Below the pieces are notes generated by a model that saw only the letters and a list, made by a program, of their open reading frames with translations, was not told the DNA's origin and made no database searches. A program made the position numbers and the translations under genes. A stretch of 64,000 bases of DNA, taken from contig JALGQZ010000002.1 in the NCBI GenBank assembly GCA_023105745.1, positions 42,701,997 to 42,765,996 on the forward strand, read 5' to 3'. Positions 10,624 through 20,883 of this stretch are shown here, piece by piece. Every line of letters begins with the position of its first letter. The stretch's first letter is position 1. Source of the stretch: Austropuccinia psidii. Lineage: Eukaryota > Basidiomycota > Pucciniomycetes > Pucciniales > Sphaerophragmiaceae.

Positions 10624-12712
10624 TGTGGGAACTCCTTTTGTTGTGGGATAAATAATAGGAAGTACCTTGAGGGGGAAATTATTGGTGAGTCTGTTTTGAA
10701 TTTCAGAATGAGCCAATAACCATGGGTGCTAAGGTGTATTAGCTGCCCCTCTAAATATACTGGAAAAGATACCCTTTTTGATGAGATCACAAATCAATTA
10801 TTTAGTTTTGTGGCTTTTCAATTAGAGAATTTTCTTGAGCAGTCTCCATCAGTCTGGCAATAAAAGATCACTATGATAATACTGGTAATAGTTAATATTT
10901 TTTTTTTAATAATTTAGGTTTGCTTAACTTTCTTGTTATTGATTATAATTCTTTTTGATTAATTCTTCTAGTATTCCTTCTTTCAATACCTGAGATATTC
11001 TAAATAATATTGTTTAAGATATCTATTAATATTAATAATAATCTTGATAGATAGCTAATACTTTTAAAGGTCATTTAATAATACTATCAATATAGCTATA
11101 ATAATTTAAGGGTAAGATAATTCTTTAAGGGTGGTTTTGTTTAATATAAGGGTAAGATATAAATGATATAATAGTAATATAATAATATTAGGATCAATAA
11201 AAATATAATCCAATATACCTAAAAGGCTTCTGATATAAGGTATAAGGGTAAGATGATATCCCTTCTATAAATAAGGGTTATCAATAAATTAGATAAGATC
11301 ACTAATGATAATATCTTCAAACACTACTTCAACACTACTACTATAATGGTAAGACTATTAAATAATATTAAACTCTTTCATTAATATTATAAATATCTTT
11401 CATTAATTAATCATAAATAATACTATAAGATACTGAGCCTTGCTACTGATCTTTTTCAATATAAATACTAGATTATCCTACTAGAGAAGGGATGGATTGA
11501 TCCTCAATATTATTGTTTGAATCAGAAGCATGGGGGACAAAAAAGGGAGAGAGGCCCTTCATTTATACCTTTTGGGCCCTCCATAGAGCCTTCCAAAAAA
11601 AAGGGACTTAGAAAAAATTCCACCTTGAGACATTTTTGCTGGTGGGTAAATTAAAAATGGTGTCATTTTATCAAGATATTGCACCATATGTTTGGTTAAT
11701 TGCACCATTCTGAACCTTATTATTGTCAGTGCACAGCCTTGAGACATTTTTGCTAGTGGTTAAATTTGAAATGGTGTCATTTGTTCAGGGTATTTCACCA
11801 TATGTTTGGTTGATTGCACCATACGTTTTGAATTATACTCTTATTTTAACTAAACTTTATTCTTATCATGCACAGCCTTGAGACATTTTTGCTAGTGGTT
11901 AAATTTGGAATGGTGTCATTTGATACAGATATTGCACCATATGTTTGGTTGATTGCACCATTTTTTTAAAACTGTATTCTTATCTCTACTAACCTTATTT
12001 TTCTTCTTCACAGCCTTGAGACATTTTTGCTGGTGGTTAAATTTGGAATGGTGTCATTTGATACAGATATTGCACCATATGGTTGGTTGATTGCACCATT
12101 TTTTAAAACTGTATTCTTATCTCTACTAACCTTATTTGTCTTCTTCACAGCCTTGATCTGTATTTAGTTGAGTATTTCTCTATGTAAAATTTAATTTGTA
12201 AATAATACCTGTAATGTTTGGTTATGGGACTTTAAGTGGGGATTGAGTAATGTAACACTATGTTAACTTATATGTAAGTGTTTTTTTTATGTCAAGACAT
12301 GTAACACATGATGTTGTAAGATCAATGGTATCACTTATGTAATATTACACATGTTTATTCATATTTGATATTTAGACAAGCTGCATTATCTTTAAGAATA
12401 TTCTTGTACCTAGTATAGAGTGTATAATATCATTTCTCTTCTTTAATCCATGATATCTAGAAAATTATTGAGATTATGGGGTTGAGGCAATATGCAACTA
12501 TAGGTAAAATTTGATGTAGCTTCCAGTGGAATACTTATTTTTGTTATTTTAATATAATTATCTTCCTTTTTCTTGATTTTTTTTTTACTTTTATCTTTCA
12601 CTTTTTATTTTTATTTTCTTTATATAGATATATATTATTATTATTATTGATCAAAGTTTTAGCTTTGAAATTGTGCATTTGAACCTTGGAAGAACTGGTA
12701 TGGAATTACACA
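10624..12712 (-). mobile_element. 5' LTR of the minus-strand C element (2089 bp)
   Basis: On the minus strand it runs from TGTGTAATTCCATACC (12712) to GGAGTTCCCACA (10624), giving TG...CA ends, and is followed by the PBS. The end blocks match the C LTRs at 18260-20482 and 39470-41392 (TGTGGTATTCCATACC ... GGAGTTCCACA), but the interior is more divergent, so this is a separate subfamily. It contains a tandem array at 11623-12150. The base run just outside, ATGG(T) at 12713, would be the TSD; the partner LTR lies left of the window. Confidence 0.85.
11623..12150. repeat. Minisatellite inside the C LTR: four units of 114-139 bp
   Basis: Units start at ccttgagacattttt at 11623, 11737, 11876 and 12014, with a truncated fifth at 12151. 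Each holds the block ggtgtcatt...ttgcaccatatgtttggttgattgcaccat. The C LTRs at about 18890-19170, 40090-40400 and 57160-57480 carry two or three degenerate units of the same kind on the other strand, so unit number varies between copies. Confidence 0.9.
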
Positions 12713-12995
12713 ATGGTAAGGGGTGCATCTTGGGGTGAGGAAGGATTTGGGTCATACACAAATGGTCAATCCACTCCGGTGCCAAGGTTGTGGTAAAGTC
12801 TTACTGCCGCCTTCTTATGAATATCAAACCTGCAAATTGGAAGGCTGCAACATGCTTTCAGATTCACCCCCACATGGGTCATATACAGGCAATTTCCACC
12901 CGCTTGGCAGACCTTTCACTGCCTGTCCTCCAGCCAACCAATCCTTTGTGTGGGTGGCCTGCTTATCCGCAGATACTCAATAGTTTGGGTGATTG
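12713..12995 (+). repeat. Left arm of a long imperfect inverted repeat
   Basis: Starting atggtaaggggtgcat, this stretch matches the reverse complement of about 17283-17603. Shared blocks include gatttgggtcata, cactccggt.ccaaggtt, gggtcata.acaggcaat and actgcctgtc. In the plus direction it gives the same peptide pattern as the right arm on the minus strand (PHGSYTGNFHPLGRPFTACPP against PQGSYTGNVHVPGGPFTACLP). It stops abruptly at the end of the C LTR at 12712, which probably truncated it. Confidence 0.75.
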
Positions 12996-15946
12996 TTGAG
13001 GAGTCATCCTGAGTTCTCCTCCCCTCATGGTCTTCCAAATCCACATCCACCATTGTGTGAAGCATTATATGATGGTTAGAACATATTGGCAGATTATTAA
13101 TATTTCTGAAAAATTCTCCTGGTCTTTTGATTTTGGATGATAGGAGTTCTTTGTATAATTTTGAATATTCTTGCTGCATTGTTGGGTTAATTGGGAGCAG
13201 CTAATAGTGACGGCCATTAGTGGGGAGTGATTGGAGATGTGTGGTTTGGTGCAGCGCAAGCTTAAATGCTGCAATGCCAAATGCAAAATATATTTGCTAC
13301 TTTTGGAAAGTCTATTCAGGATGAATGTTGACCAGTTATCTTTATCTGAGCTCTGGGGTTGGGTGATGAATGAAATTATGCCCAAAAGTTCATAAATGGT
13401 GTTGTGAATAGGTGTGCCTTTAATCATATTGGACAGGATGATAGGAGGCTATTGATGGCATGGTGATTGGCAATTTATTGAGAGCAAATATAGTTATAAG
13501 ATGGGGGAAGGGCTTTTGGATATAATAGGTAATTTGAATTATTAAAAGATCAGACACTCACTGTGTTTCATCCAAACATATACGATGCCAATTGATCTTA
13601 AAAATGTATGATGTATAGGTATTGATTTGTTTAAATTCTTGGGTAATAGTATTGTAAGAAGTTATTATGATATCACATTGTAAGATGTTGGCCTTGGATA
13701 ATTAGTGATGAGTGGGGCCATTGTAGATTTTGGCTTGCAGCGCTCCAGCCTGAGCATGCTTGGATATTTCTGATTGCCAGTGGGTGATTAAAGGAGGTGG
13801 GCAGATGCCAATGGTGGGCATGGAGCATTGGGGGTTTGTAATGAGCCGCTCCTTGGAGGTACCAATTAGTGCAATGTCCTGAATGGTTTTAACTAATCCC
13901 ATATCGTCTGTGAGCAGTCCCCCAAGAGGGTGTCACAACCACAAAGATTTACCCTCCTCCATGGGTGTTGCGGCAATTCTAACCTGGAACCAAGTTGGGG
14001 CAAATTGGCCGCACCATTTCTTTTATGGCCAATTGGTCCCCTCTGGTGCTCTATGGCCATTTGTCCATAGCACCTTTTCTTGGCCATTTCTGGCCCCAAT
14101 CATCCTCTTATGGCCTCAGGTCATATCCTGCCATCATTGGCCTCCTTGGCCAATTTCCACCTCACCAACCCTCAGGCCTTCATCTCTGTTTTTGGGCCTG
14201 GGGGTCCTTTTGGCTTCTAGGGGCCTCCAGGCCCCCTAGCCATCCCCATCCATCTAGGGCCTACCCTTTTCATCAGGGGGGTTCTGGCCTAAATGGCCTT
14301 TTTGGGCCATTTAGGCCCCCTACGGCTTTTATGGCCTGCGGGCCGTAATTCAGGGTCCACGGTCTGTAGGTGTATTAGGCCCCTTTTGGCCTAATCCAAT
14401 GAGGCCAAAAGGGGGCAACCATCTATACCCCAAGGCCAGATGGGTCCCAAACCACAATTGGGCCCACCTAAGCCAATTTTGGCCAAAAAACCTTTGGACA
14501 CCAAAATGGCCATAGAACCCGTAGGACCCATTTTTGGCCATGGACCATTATTCCAGCCATGGCCTCTGGCAACCACCAGAGGCCACCAGACCAGCTCAGC
14601 AAGCACTCCCCTCAACTTAAGGGGAATTCTTTTCATTCCTACATGCACCCCATACTCAAGGTTGCAGCAGTGGTGCATATATGGTATTATATACCATTAT
14701 GCACCATTTTTGCTCAGCAATTCAATGGTGATGTTTTCAGGAACAAATCCCACAATTCCAAATCAAGGTCCCAAAATCCAACGCCCATTTCAAAGGAGGA
14801 TTCTTTAGCTCATCCATCTTGCAATCCATGGCGCTAATCAGAAGACCATTCAAGGACCCCAACTACCTGACTCTGCAGGGGTTTTGTTGGAAATTTCATT
14901 CAGGATTATTCCAAGTGCATTCTCAGAGGTTATAAAGTCTTTCAATCAGCTGTCAAGGCATCAAGTATTTCAATACTCCTTGGACAACTCAATTGGTCCA
15001 TACAGGCATCAATCAATCAACCTGTATGTACTTCGCCCAATTAGGCCAATTCATATTCCATTGTGGGTATTCAATCACACAGCTCAATTTTCAATATGGC
15101 CATATCTGTATCAACCCAATTCAGACAATACAGCCAGTGACTCACCTTCCAGGATCAGTCTTTCAACTTTTCACATATATTGGCCACCTTTCAGCACCTG
15201 GGGACTTTTTCCCAAGGTAATTAATATATTGGACTTATTATTAGCTTTATTTTCTTTTACTTTATTTAAGTTAATACTGATAATCTTAAGTAAGTCATTC
15301 AGCACCTTTTCTCTTTTCTTCCTTGCCTGTCAGTGGATATTGGTGGTCATATCCTTTACTAATTCCATTCCTTTTTCTGGCAGGTTGAAACAGTGAATTG
15401 AGGATTCACTTGGTTGGCTTCTTGGCCTTTGGCTTCTTTTATTATTTTTTGCCTTTGGCTTCTTGTCTTTTCTTTTATCTTTGGCATACTTGTCTGTTTC
15501 CCTTCTTTTTTAAAGAAATTAATCTTTATTATTCCTTTTATCTTTTGAGGCCCTCCAAGTGAGTTCTTGATTCCTGAGTGCCAGGCCCTCTTGCTTCCAT
15601 AAGAGCCCCTGTGACAGAGGGGTATTGGTTGAAAGGGAGTTGAATGAGCTGACAACCTTGTTTGTAATTATGTGCCTGGAATTACAAGTGGATCCAGGGG
15701 TGAGGTGGCCCAAAGGTTACAGGTGGATTTTCCATTGGGGATTTCTTGATCCCAGAGAAAAGCTAGTCTGGTTTTTTGATGAGGGAGGAGGAGGGTTTGA
15801 ATCATGGAATGGGGCGGGTTCATCATGGGAAGGTCTGATCCACTGGGTAATTGTATCAGTTTGTGCTTAGAATACAATGAAAAGAGAGCAGGATATGAGG
15901 GTGGAATCAATTTTGAAGCAGGAAATGTGGGAGTAAAAGTTGACAT
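12916..15946 (-). pseudogene. SNF2-family helicase/ATPase relic, split by a solo LTR
   Basis: Read on the minus strand. 15946-15617 gives LLLPHQKTRLAFLWDQEIPN, the start of a SNF2 ATPase domain. After the inserted LTR, 13930-13702 gives GGLLTDDMGLVKTIQ (motif I; family consensus GLGKT, so the glycine before Lys is Val here), then PPPLITHWQSEISKHA and YNGPT. Near 13570, ICLDET stands where the DEAH box belongs and is followed by a stop. 13427-13065 gives GTPIHNTIYELLGIISFITQPQ (motif III region), and a shifted frame to 12916 gives EFFRNINNLPICSNH, which fits the conserved block after SNF2_N. The layout resembles HLTF/Rad5/Rad16-type proteins. No helicase C-terminal domain is present. Stops, frameshifts and motif losses show it is dead. 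The N-terminal part may extend upstream to about 17833. Confidence 0.8.
13931..15616 (+). mobile_element. Solo LTR of family E (1686 bp, TSD GAGGG)
   Basis: Ends are TGTCACA...TGTGACA, a perfect 7-bp terminal inverted repeat. It is flanked by GAGGG at 13926-13930 and 15617-15621. Removing it rejoins the helicase frame across motif I, which confirms both boundaries. The left third is unusually GC-rich for the window and is dense in GGCC, with self-complementary stretches near 14280-14420. A second copy starts at 63443 in the same orientation. ORFs inside it are not conserved coding. Strand is arbitrary because no internal region is present. Confidence 0.93.
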
Positions 15947-17282
15947 TTACTATGAGTATTACAGTCATATTCCTTAGGCATTGTAAGGTTGAAGTCTTTT
16001 TTACAAAAACGTTTAATGATGAATAGAATGTTTGGATACCATGTGAATAACATCAATGCTAGATTAGGTTTCTGAGATTAATAAGTATCATTGGGATCAG
16101 TCATAAATACTCCCTCTATAAGTAATGTTTGAGTAGGATTGGATTGGCAATTTTCAATCCATGCCCCACCACGACCACATTGCATGAAAGTTTGTGGTCC
16201 CCCAAGGAATGGTATCAACATGTTGGAAAGGGTTCCAGGGAGAGAGCCAATAGTATGCTGATGTTTGGGGAGATATACAAATATGTTGTTTTCATTGTGC
16301 TATAGGATAATCCAAGAATCTAAATGGGAATTACCAATTTTTGAGGTTATATCACTATTTATTTGAATACACATACTAATCATCCCAATGGAAAGTGGTT
16401 GTGAAGGTGTTGACATGATGGCTATTATAAATAATTTGGGGACAGTGGGAAATTATATGATCAGGAAGGGTTAGCTGAAGGAAATGGAGACCAATAAGAG
16501 CATCTGCGGAACTTATATGAGAGGCAGAAATGGGCTCAAAGGGGGATGGCCTGTGGTTACGTGCATGGTTTTTAGGAAGATGGCCCTTTTGGACTTATAA
16601 TTTTCATATTCAAATTGAGGCATATATCAAGCCAATGTGGCAAGAATGTGGGCTCACCAATATGACTTCTGGATCTGCTGCATATAATGCAAGGATTGGT
16701 GGACCAAGGTTCACATTAACATATCCGACATTGGGTGGGTTGTAGCAAGTTCTTGTACAGTGGTGTATCAGAGGCATTCATCCATGTTTGCAGGTGTGAC
16801 AGGAAACAGTAAGTGTATCTTCCCCAGGTTAATTGTTCTACAGTGATCTACTGGGCAATGGTGGTGGTGGAAAGGAAAATTTAACTGTGGGGTTCTTTTT
16901 GTGTGGGCGGGTGAGGTATGTACAGTTGTGTGCCACCAAACATGAGTTTGGCTTTGGGCAAAAATTCATGTGGACTGAAACCTACTGGGATTCAAGGGGG
17001 AATGTGTGACTTGATCAAAGGGTGTGCTGTCCGTGAGCCGGGATCCACTTACACATTCACCCCTATTGCATTTGAGGCTTTTACTAATCCACCCAGATTG
17101 GCATCAGGAATTTTCCCTCATGCGTGTGAGAATCGCCGGAGAAATTGCCCACCTGCCCAAGGTAAATTTTGGCTTGAAGAAAGGCGCCAAAATATTTGCA
17201 GTGCATGTGGGAATTTCTGGCAGGTGACCCATGGTGGCGGATCCCCGTGCAAAAATATCCAGTGTCAGGGATCATAGACGGG
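15947..17282 (-). other. Unresolved stretch, possibly the decayed N-terminal part of the helicase gene
   Basis: No clear gene. The stretch is colinear with, and upstream of, the helicase relic on the minus strand. The plus-strand frame at 16918-17274 has a Cys pattern (CSACGN...SPCKNIQC) resembling a small zinc site, but it overlaps minus-strand frames of equal quality. It is not AT-rich like the LTRs, which fits decayed coding DNA. Confidence 0.35.
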
Positions 17283-17603
17283 TGTTATGCTAATGTGTAT
17301 GAGTCTTAAGCAAATCCACGCCAATTGGCCTCAGGTTTTGGCGCACAAGTGGAAGGGCATATGCAGTTAAGTGGGCCACCCGCACAAGCAAATATCTGGT
17401 TGGAAGACAGGCAGTAAAAGGTCCACCAGGCACGTGAACATTGCCTGTGTATGACCCTTGGGGGTGCATATGATAGCATGTGGTAGCCCAACAATGTGCC
17501 TGCACCAGTCACAGTTTTCCCCAACCTTGGAACCGGAGTGAATCCACCATTTTCATATGACCCAAATCATTACTCATCGCAATATGCACCCCTTACCATA
17601 ACC
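17283..17603 (-). repeat. Right arm of the imperfect inverted repeat
   Basis: Partner of 12713-12995, with about 4.3 kb between the arms (2.6 kb once the solo E LTR is removed). On the minus strand it reads in the direction of the helicase relic, with minus-strand peptides such as GAYCDE just above it and NGGFTPVP-like pieces within. It may be the original copy, and the left arm an inverted duplicate. Confidence 0.7.
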
Positions 17604-18259
17604 TGGAATACACCATCATCTGTGCAGTAGTTATGTGGAGCTCTCCAACAAGGTGGATCAAAGGGATTCATTTGAGAAATTTGACTTGATGGCGTGGCAT
17701 GGTTGCATGTTACATTCTTGTACAGCTTTTTCTCTTCCCCACAGCATAAATGTACAAAGGTGTACATACTACAATGTTGGCTGTAAAAATTAGGATGGTG
17801 TAATACTACTTCAGCCTGGATGCATATTGCCAATGGGTATCCACCTTCTGCTTGTTTTCATAGGTCTTGCCCATGTGCCACATTCTCAGTATGGTTATTC
17901 ACCTGATTTGCACATGCCAGCTCACAATGGAAGATTTTTGGAATGCCATGATTGGAGAACTTTTCACAATAGTTGATTGGAAAGCCCACTTCTGTGGACT
18001 TTACCTAGGCATTTGAAATGCTCAGCCTTCCCAAAGTGTCTTCCGATGTTGTGAAAAATGCTCAGGATGTGTTCTTAAAAAGATGAAATAGCAATTTCTC
18101 AGAAGGGGTACATTTGATATTCTTATATAAATGGCTGAACAGCTGTGCAGTTCAGATGTTCAGCCACTGAGCATTTCAATTACGACCCCAAAGCAGACCT
18201 GCTCAATGGGTCTACCCAAGCACATCCTGTATTCACTTTTCATACAGCCACCCAGCCAT
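17604..18259. other. Flank left of the plus-strand C element; no gene identified
   Basis: A minus-strand frame at 17570-17833 (MAICIQAEVVLHHPNFYSQH) contains several Cys and His residues and leads into the right inverted-repeat arm, so it may be helicase-gene N-terminus. Nothing else is recognisable. The last bases, gccat (18255-18259), abut the LTR. Confidence 0.35.
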
Positions 18260-20482
18260 TGTGGTATTCCATACCTTAATGGCCCAGTTTCAAGTGAAAT
18301 TTCATTTATAAGGCTATAAATTGAAGAAATAACAAAGAAAAATCAATAATTAATCAATTACAATAGAGGAATTCAGCAATATAATGCATTTAAATTCATT
18401 AATATGTATAATCCCATAACAAAATACTGGAAGAATGGTCCATTTGATTACAAGAATAACAATAAAATGAGGAAAAGAAAAAGACAAGCTAGCAATAATG
18501 TTAAATTTACCAGTAAGAGGGGTAGTGAAACACTCAAGTTACCCAGGCTCTGCTCAACCTTTGGATTACTCAACAATGCAGTTATTAAACTGAGGTCACT
18601 TCAATAAGGAATAAATTAAAACTGTATTAATCAACAGCCACGATACAGAAAGAAAAAAGAAAATCAATTCATTTATGCAAGGAAAATACATCAAAACCTT
18701 AAATTACACAGCATATCTGTGGAAAGACAAGCACATCCACCTGATAAGCCAGTAAATATAAATTAAAAACAGAATTAAATTTAAAGGAAGGAAAATCAAA
18801 ACTCATACAGGACAAATAGAATCCCCACAATACACAGAATTCTCCACCTAAAGTTCAAACAGTGCACAGACCTATGGTGCAATAGCTGTACAAAATCACA
18901 TCATCCCCCCAGAAATGGTGCAATATCTTGATCAAATGACACTCTCTCAAAATTACTCACTAGCTAAATTCCCTCAAGGCTGTGCATAATAGTATTAAGG
19001 TTTAATTAAAATATAAATAAAGCTTCAGAAATCGTGCAATATACCAAACATATGGTGCAATATCTTGATCAAATGACACCATCTCAAAATTCCTCACCAG
19101 CAAAAACATCTCAGATTATGTAATAATACATAAATTGGTGCAACAAACCAAACAAATGGTATTGCACCACTATAAAAAATTATCCCAGCCAAAAGAAGTT
19201 AAAAATTCTAAGTCTCTTGTTTTTGAGTGCCTCTATGGAGGGCCCAAAGAATATACATAGAGGGCCTCTCTCTCATTTCTTCCTCTTTTCCCCATGAATC
19301 CAATTAGTTATATACCAAGAAGGAGAATAACTATTCATCCCTTACTAGCAGGATAATCTAGTTATTTTATTAAAGTATTATAGACTTATAAGCTTAATTC
19401 ATAGTGATTTCTATTTGATAGTAGCCAACAGAAGGTCTACTTAATATTATTAATCCACCCTATGTTTAAATTATTAGTCTTATAATTATAATACTATCAA
19501 TAATACTCAAAATATTGAGTTTATCCCCATAACCTTTACATTATAAAGGAAACATAGTCTGGGCCCAAAGAATATAAGTAGAGGGCCTCTCTTCCTCATT
19601 TGTTCCTCTTTTCCCCATTAATCCAATTAGTTATATACCAAGAAGGAGAATAACTATTCATCCCTTACTAGTAGGATAATCTAGTTATTTTATTAAAGTA
19701 TTATAGACTTATAAGCTTAATTCATAGTGATTTCTAATTGATAGTAGCTAACATAAGGTCTACTCAATATTATTAATCCACCCTATGTTTAAATTATTAG
19801 TCTTATAATTATAATACTATCAACAATACTCAAAATGTTGAGTTTATCACCATAACCTTTACATTATAAAGGAAAAATAGTCTTATTATATCTTCATATT
19901 AAAATAAACCAGCCTTGCAACTATATATTATTATATATAAAAATCCCTACCCTTATATTATATTATATCATTTATATATTTAACAAACATCCTCTCTATA
20001 TTGAACAATATCTTACCAATAAATTATTAAAGGTCTTATTATTGTATCATATTAACAATTACCCTCTCAAACCATTAAGTATTAGAGCATATATAACATC
20101 AAATTCAACTTACCCCTTAAAATATATATTATTACTATTATATTAAATCAACCTCTTATACTATTAAGCTTTTACACTTAAAATTATCTTATATTATTAT
20201 TTGAAAATTATATTTTATACTGTTTTAACTTATAAGTTACTTATCTGATCATTGAATAGGTTTGATAGAGACTTCTAAAAGGTCTTCTCTAGTTGTAAAG
20301 CCACAATCTTAAATATTGATTTGTGAGCTCTGTAGGGAGATTGTTTAGTATATTCAGAGGGGAAGCTAAAACACCATTAGCACCCTTGGTTACAGGATTA
20401 TTTCAGCAATTCAAAACTGTTTACCTGTGATTTCCCCCTCAAGGACTGCCTTATCCAATACCACACTAAAAGGAGTTCCACA
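18260..20482 (+). mobile_element. 5' LTR of the plus-strand C element (2223 bp)
   Basis: Runs from TGTGGTATTCCATACC to GGAGTTCCACA. It is about 300 bp longer than its partner at 39470-41392 because of a tandem duplication at 19240-19883. It contains degenerate minisatellite units with ggtgcaatatcttgatcaa at about 19050. A small frame at 18404-18604 is repeated at 39614-39814 because both lie in the LTR; it has no recognisable product. Confidence 0.9.
19240..19883. repeat. 321/323-bp tandem duplication within one LTR
   Basis: Unit 1 (19240-19560) and unit 2 (19561-19883) both begin gggcccaaagaatata and end near atagtct. They differ at only a handful of positions. The 3' LTR has a single unit (about 40472-40793), so the duplication arose after insertion or in this LTR only. 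Confidence 0.9.
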
Positions 20483-20484
20483 TT

Positions 20485-20501
20485 TGGTGTCCCAACAGTG
20501 G
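20485..20501 (+). other. Primer-binding site of the plus-strand C element
   Basis: TGGTGTCCCAACAGTGG lies two bases after the LTR end. It matches the PBS at 10605-10621 (minus) in 16 of 17 bases, and the leading TGG fits a tRNA CCA end. Confidence 0.75.
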
Positions 20502-20883
20502 CTATTTCAAATTCAACATTAAATAACCAGTCAATCATCAATAAAAGAAGAAACTCAAATAAACATACCTCACAAAAATAATTATCATTATCAATAATTA
20601 ACAATCAACACTCTCATACAATGTGGAATCTGGATCCAAATTCCATTCCAAATCATCATCACCATCACAATCCTCAAATAAATCATACCATTTTTATTAT
20701 CCAGTAAAAGAAGGAACACCAGAAAATCAAACACCTCAGGATATTGATTTGCTCATTGCAACACCAAGAACAGAACAGAAGGGAAAGGAATAATTAAGGA
20801 GATTTTTCTTCAAGTTAATTCAAGAAGCAAAGAAAAACAAGAAAAGTACAAAAGAATTTAAAGGATCAGTTTACCAAGTAGAA

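Noticed and set aside
13883..14808. Overlapping long ORFs on both strands in the E LTR
   Set aside because: Explained by GC-rich, stop-poor GGCC repeats; not conserved in register at 63443-64000.
16918..17277. Plus-strand zinc-finger gene
   Set aside because: The Cys pattern is suggestive, but the frame overlaps minus-strand DNA colinear with the helicase and has no supporting neighbour.
18404..18607. 67-codon basic ORF in the C LTR, repeated at 39614-39817
   Set aside because: Conserved only because both are LTRs of one element; absent from the solo C LTR and the minus-strand C LTR.
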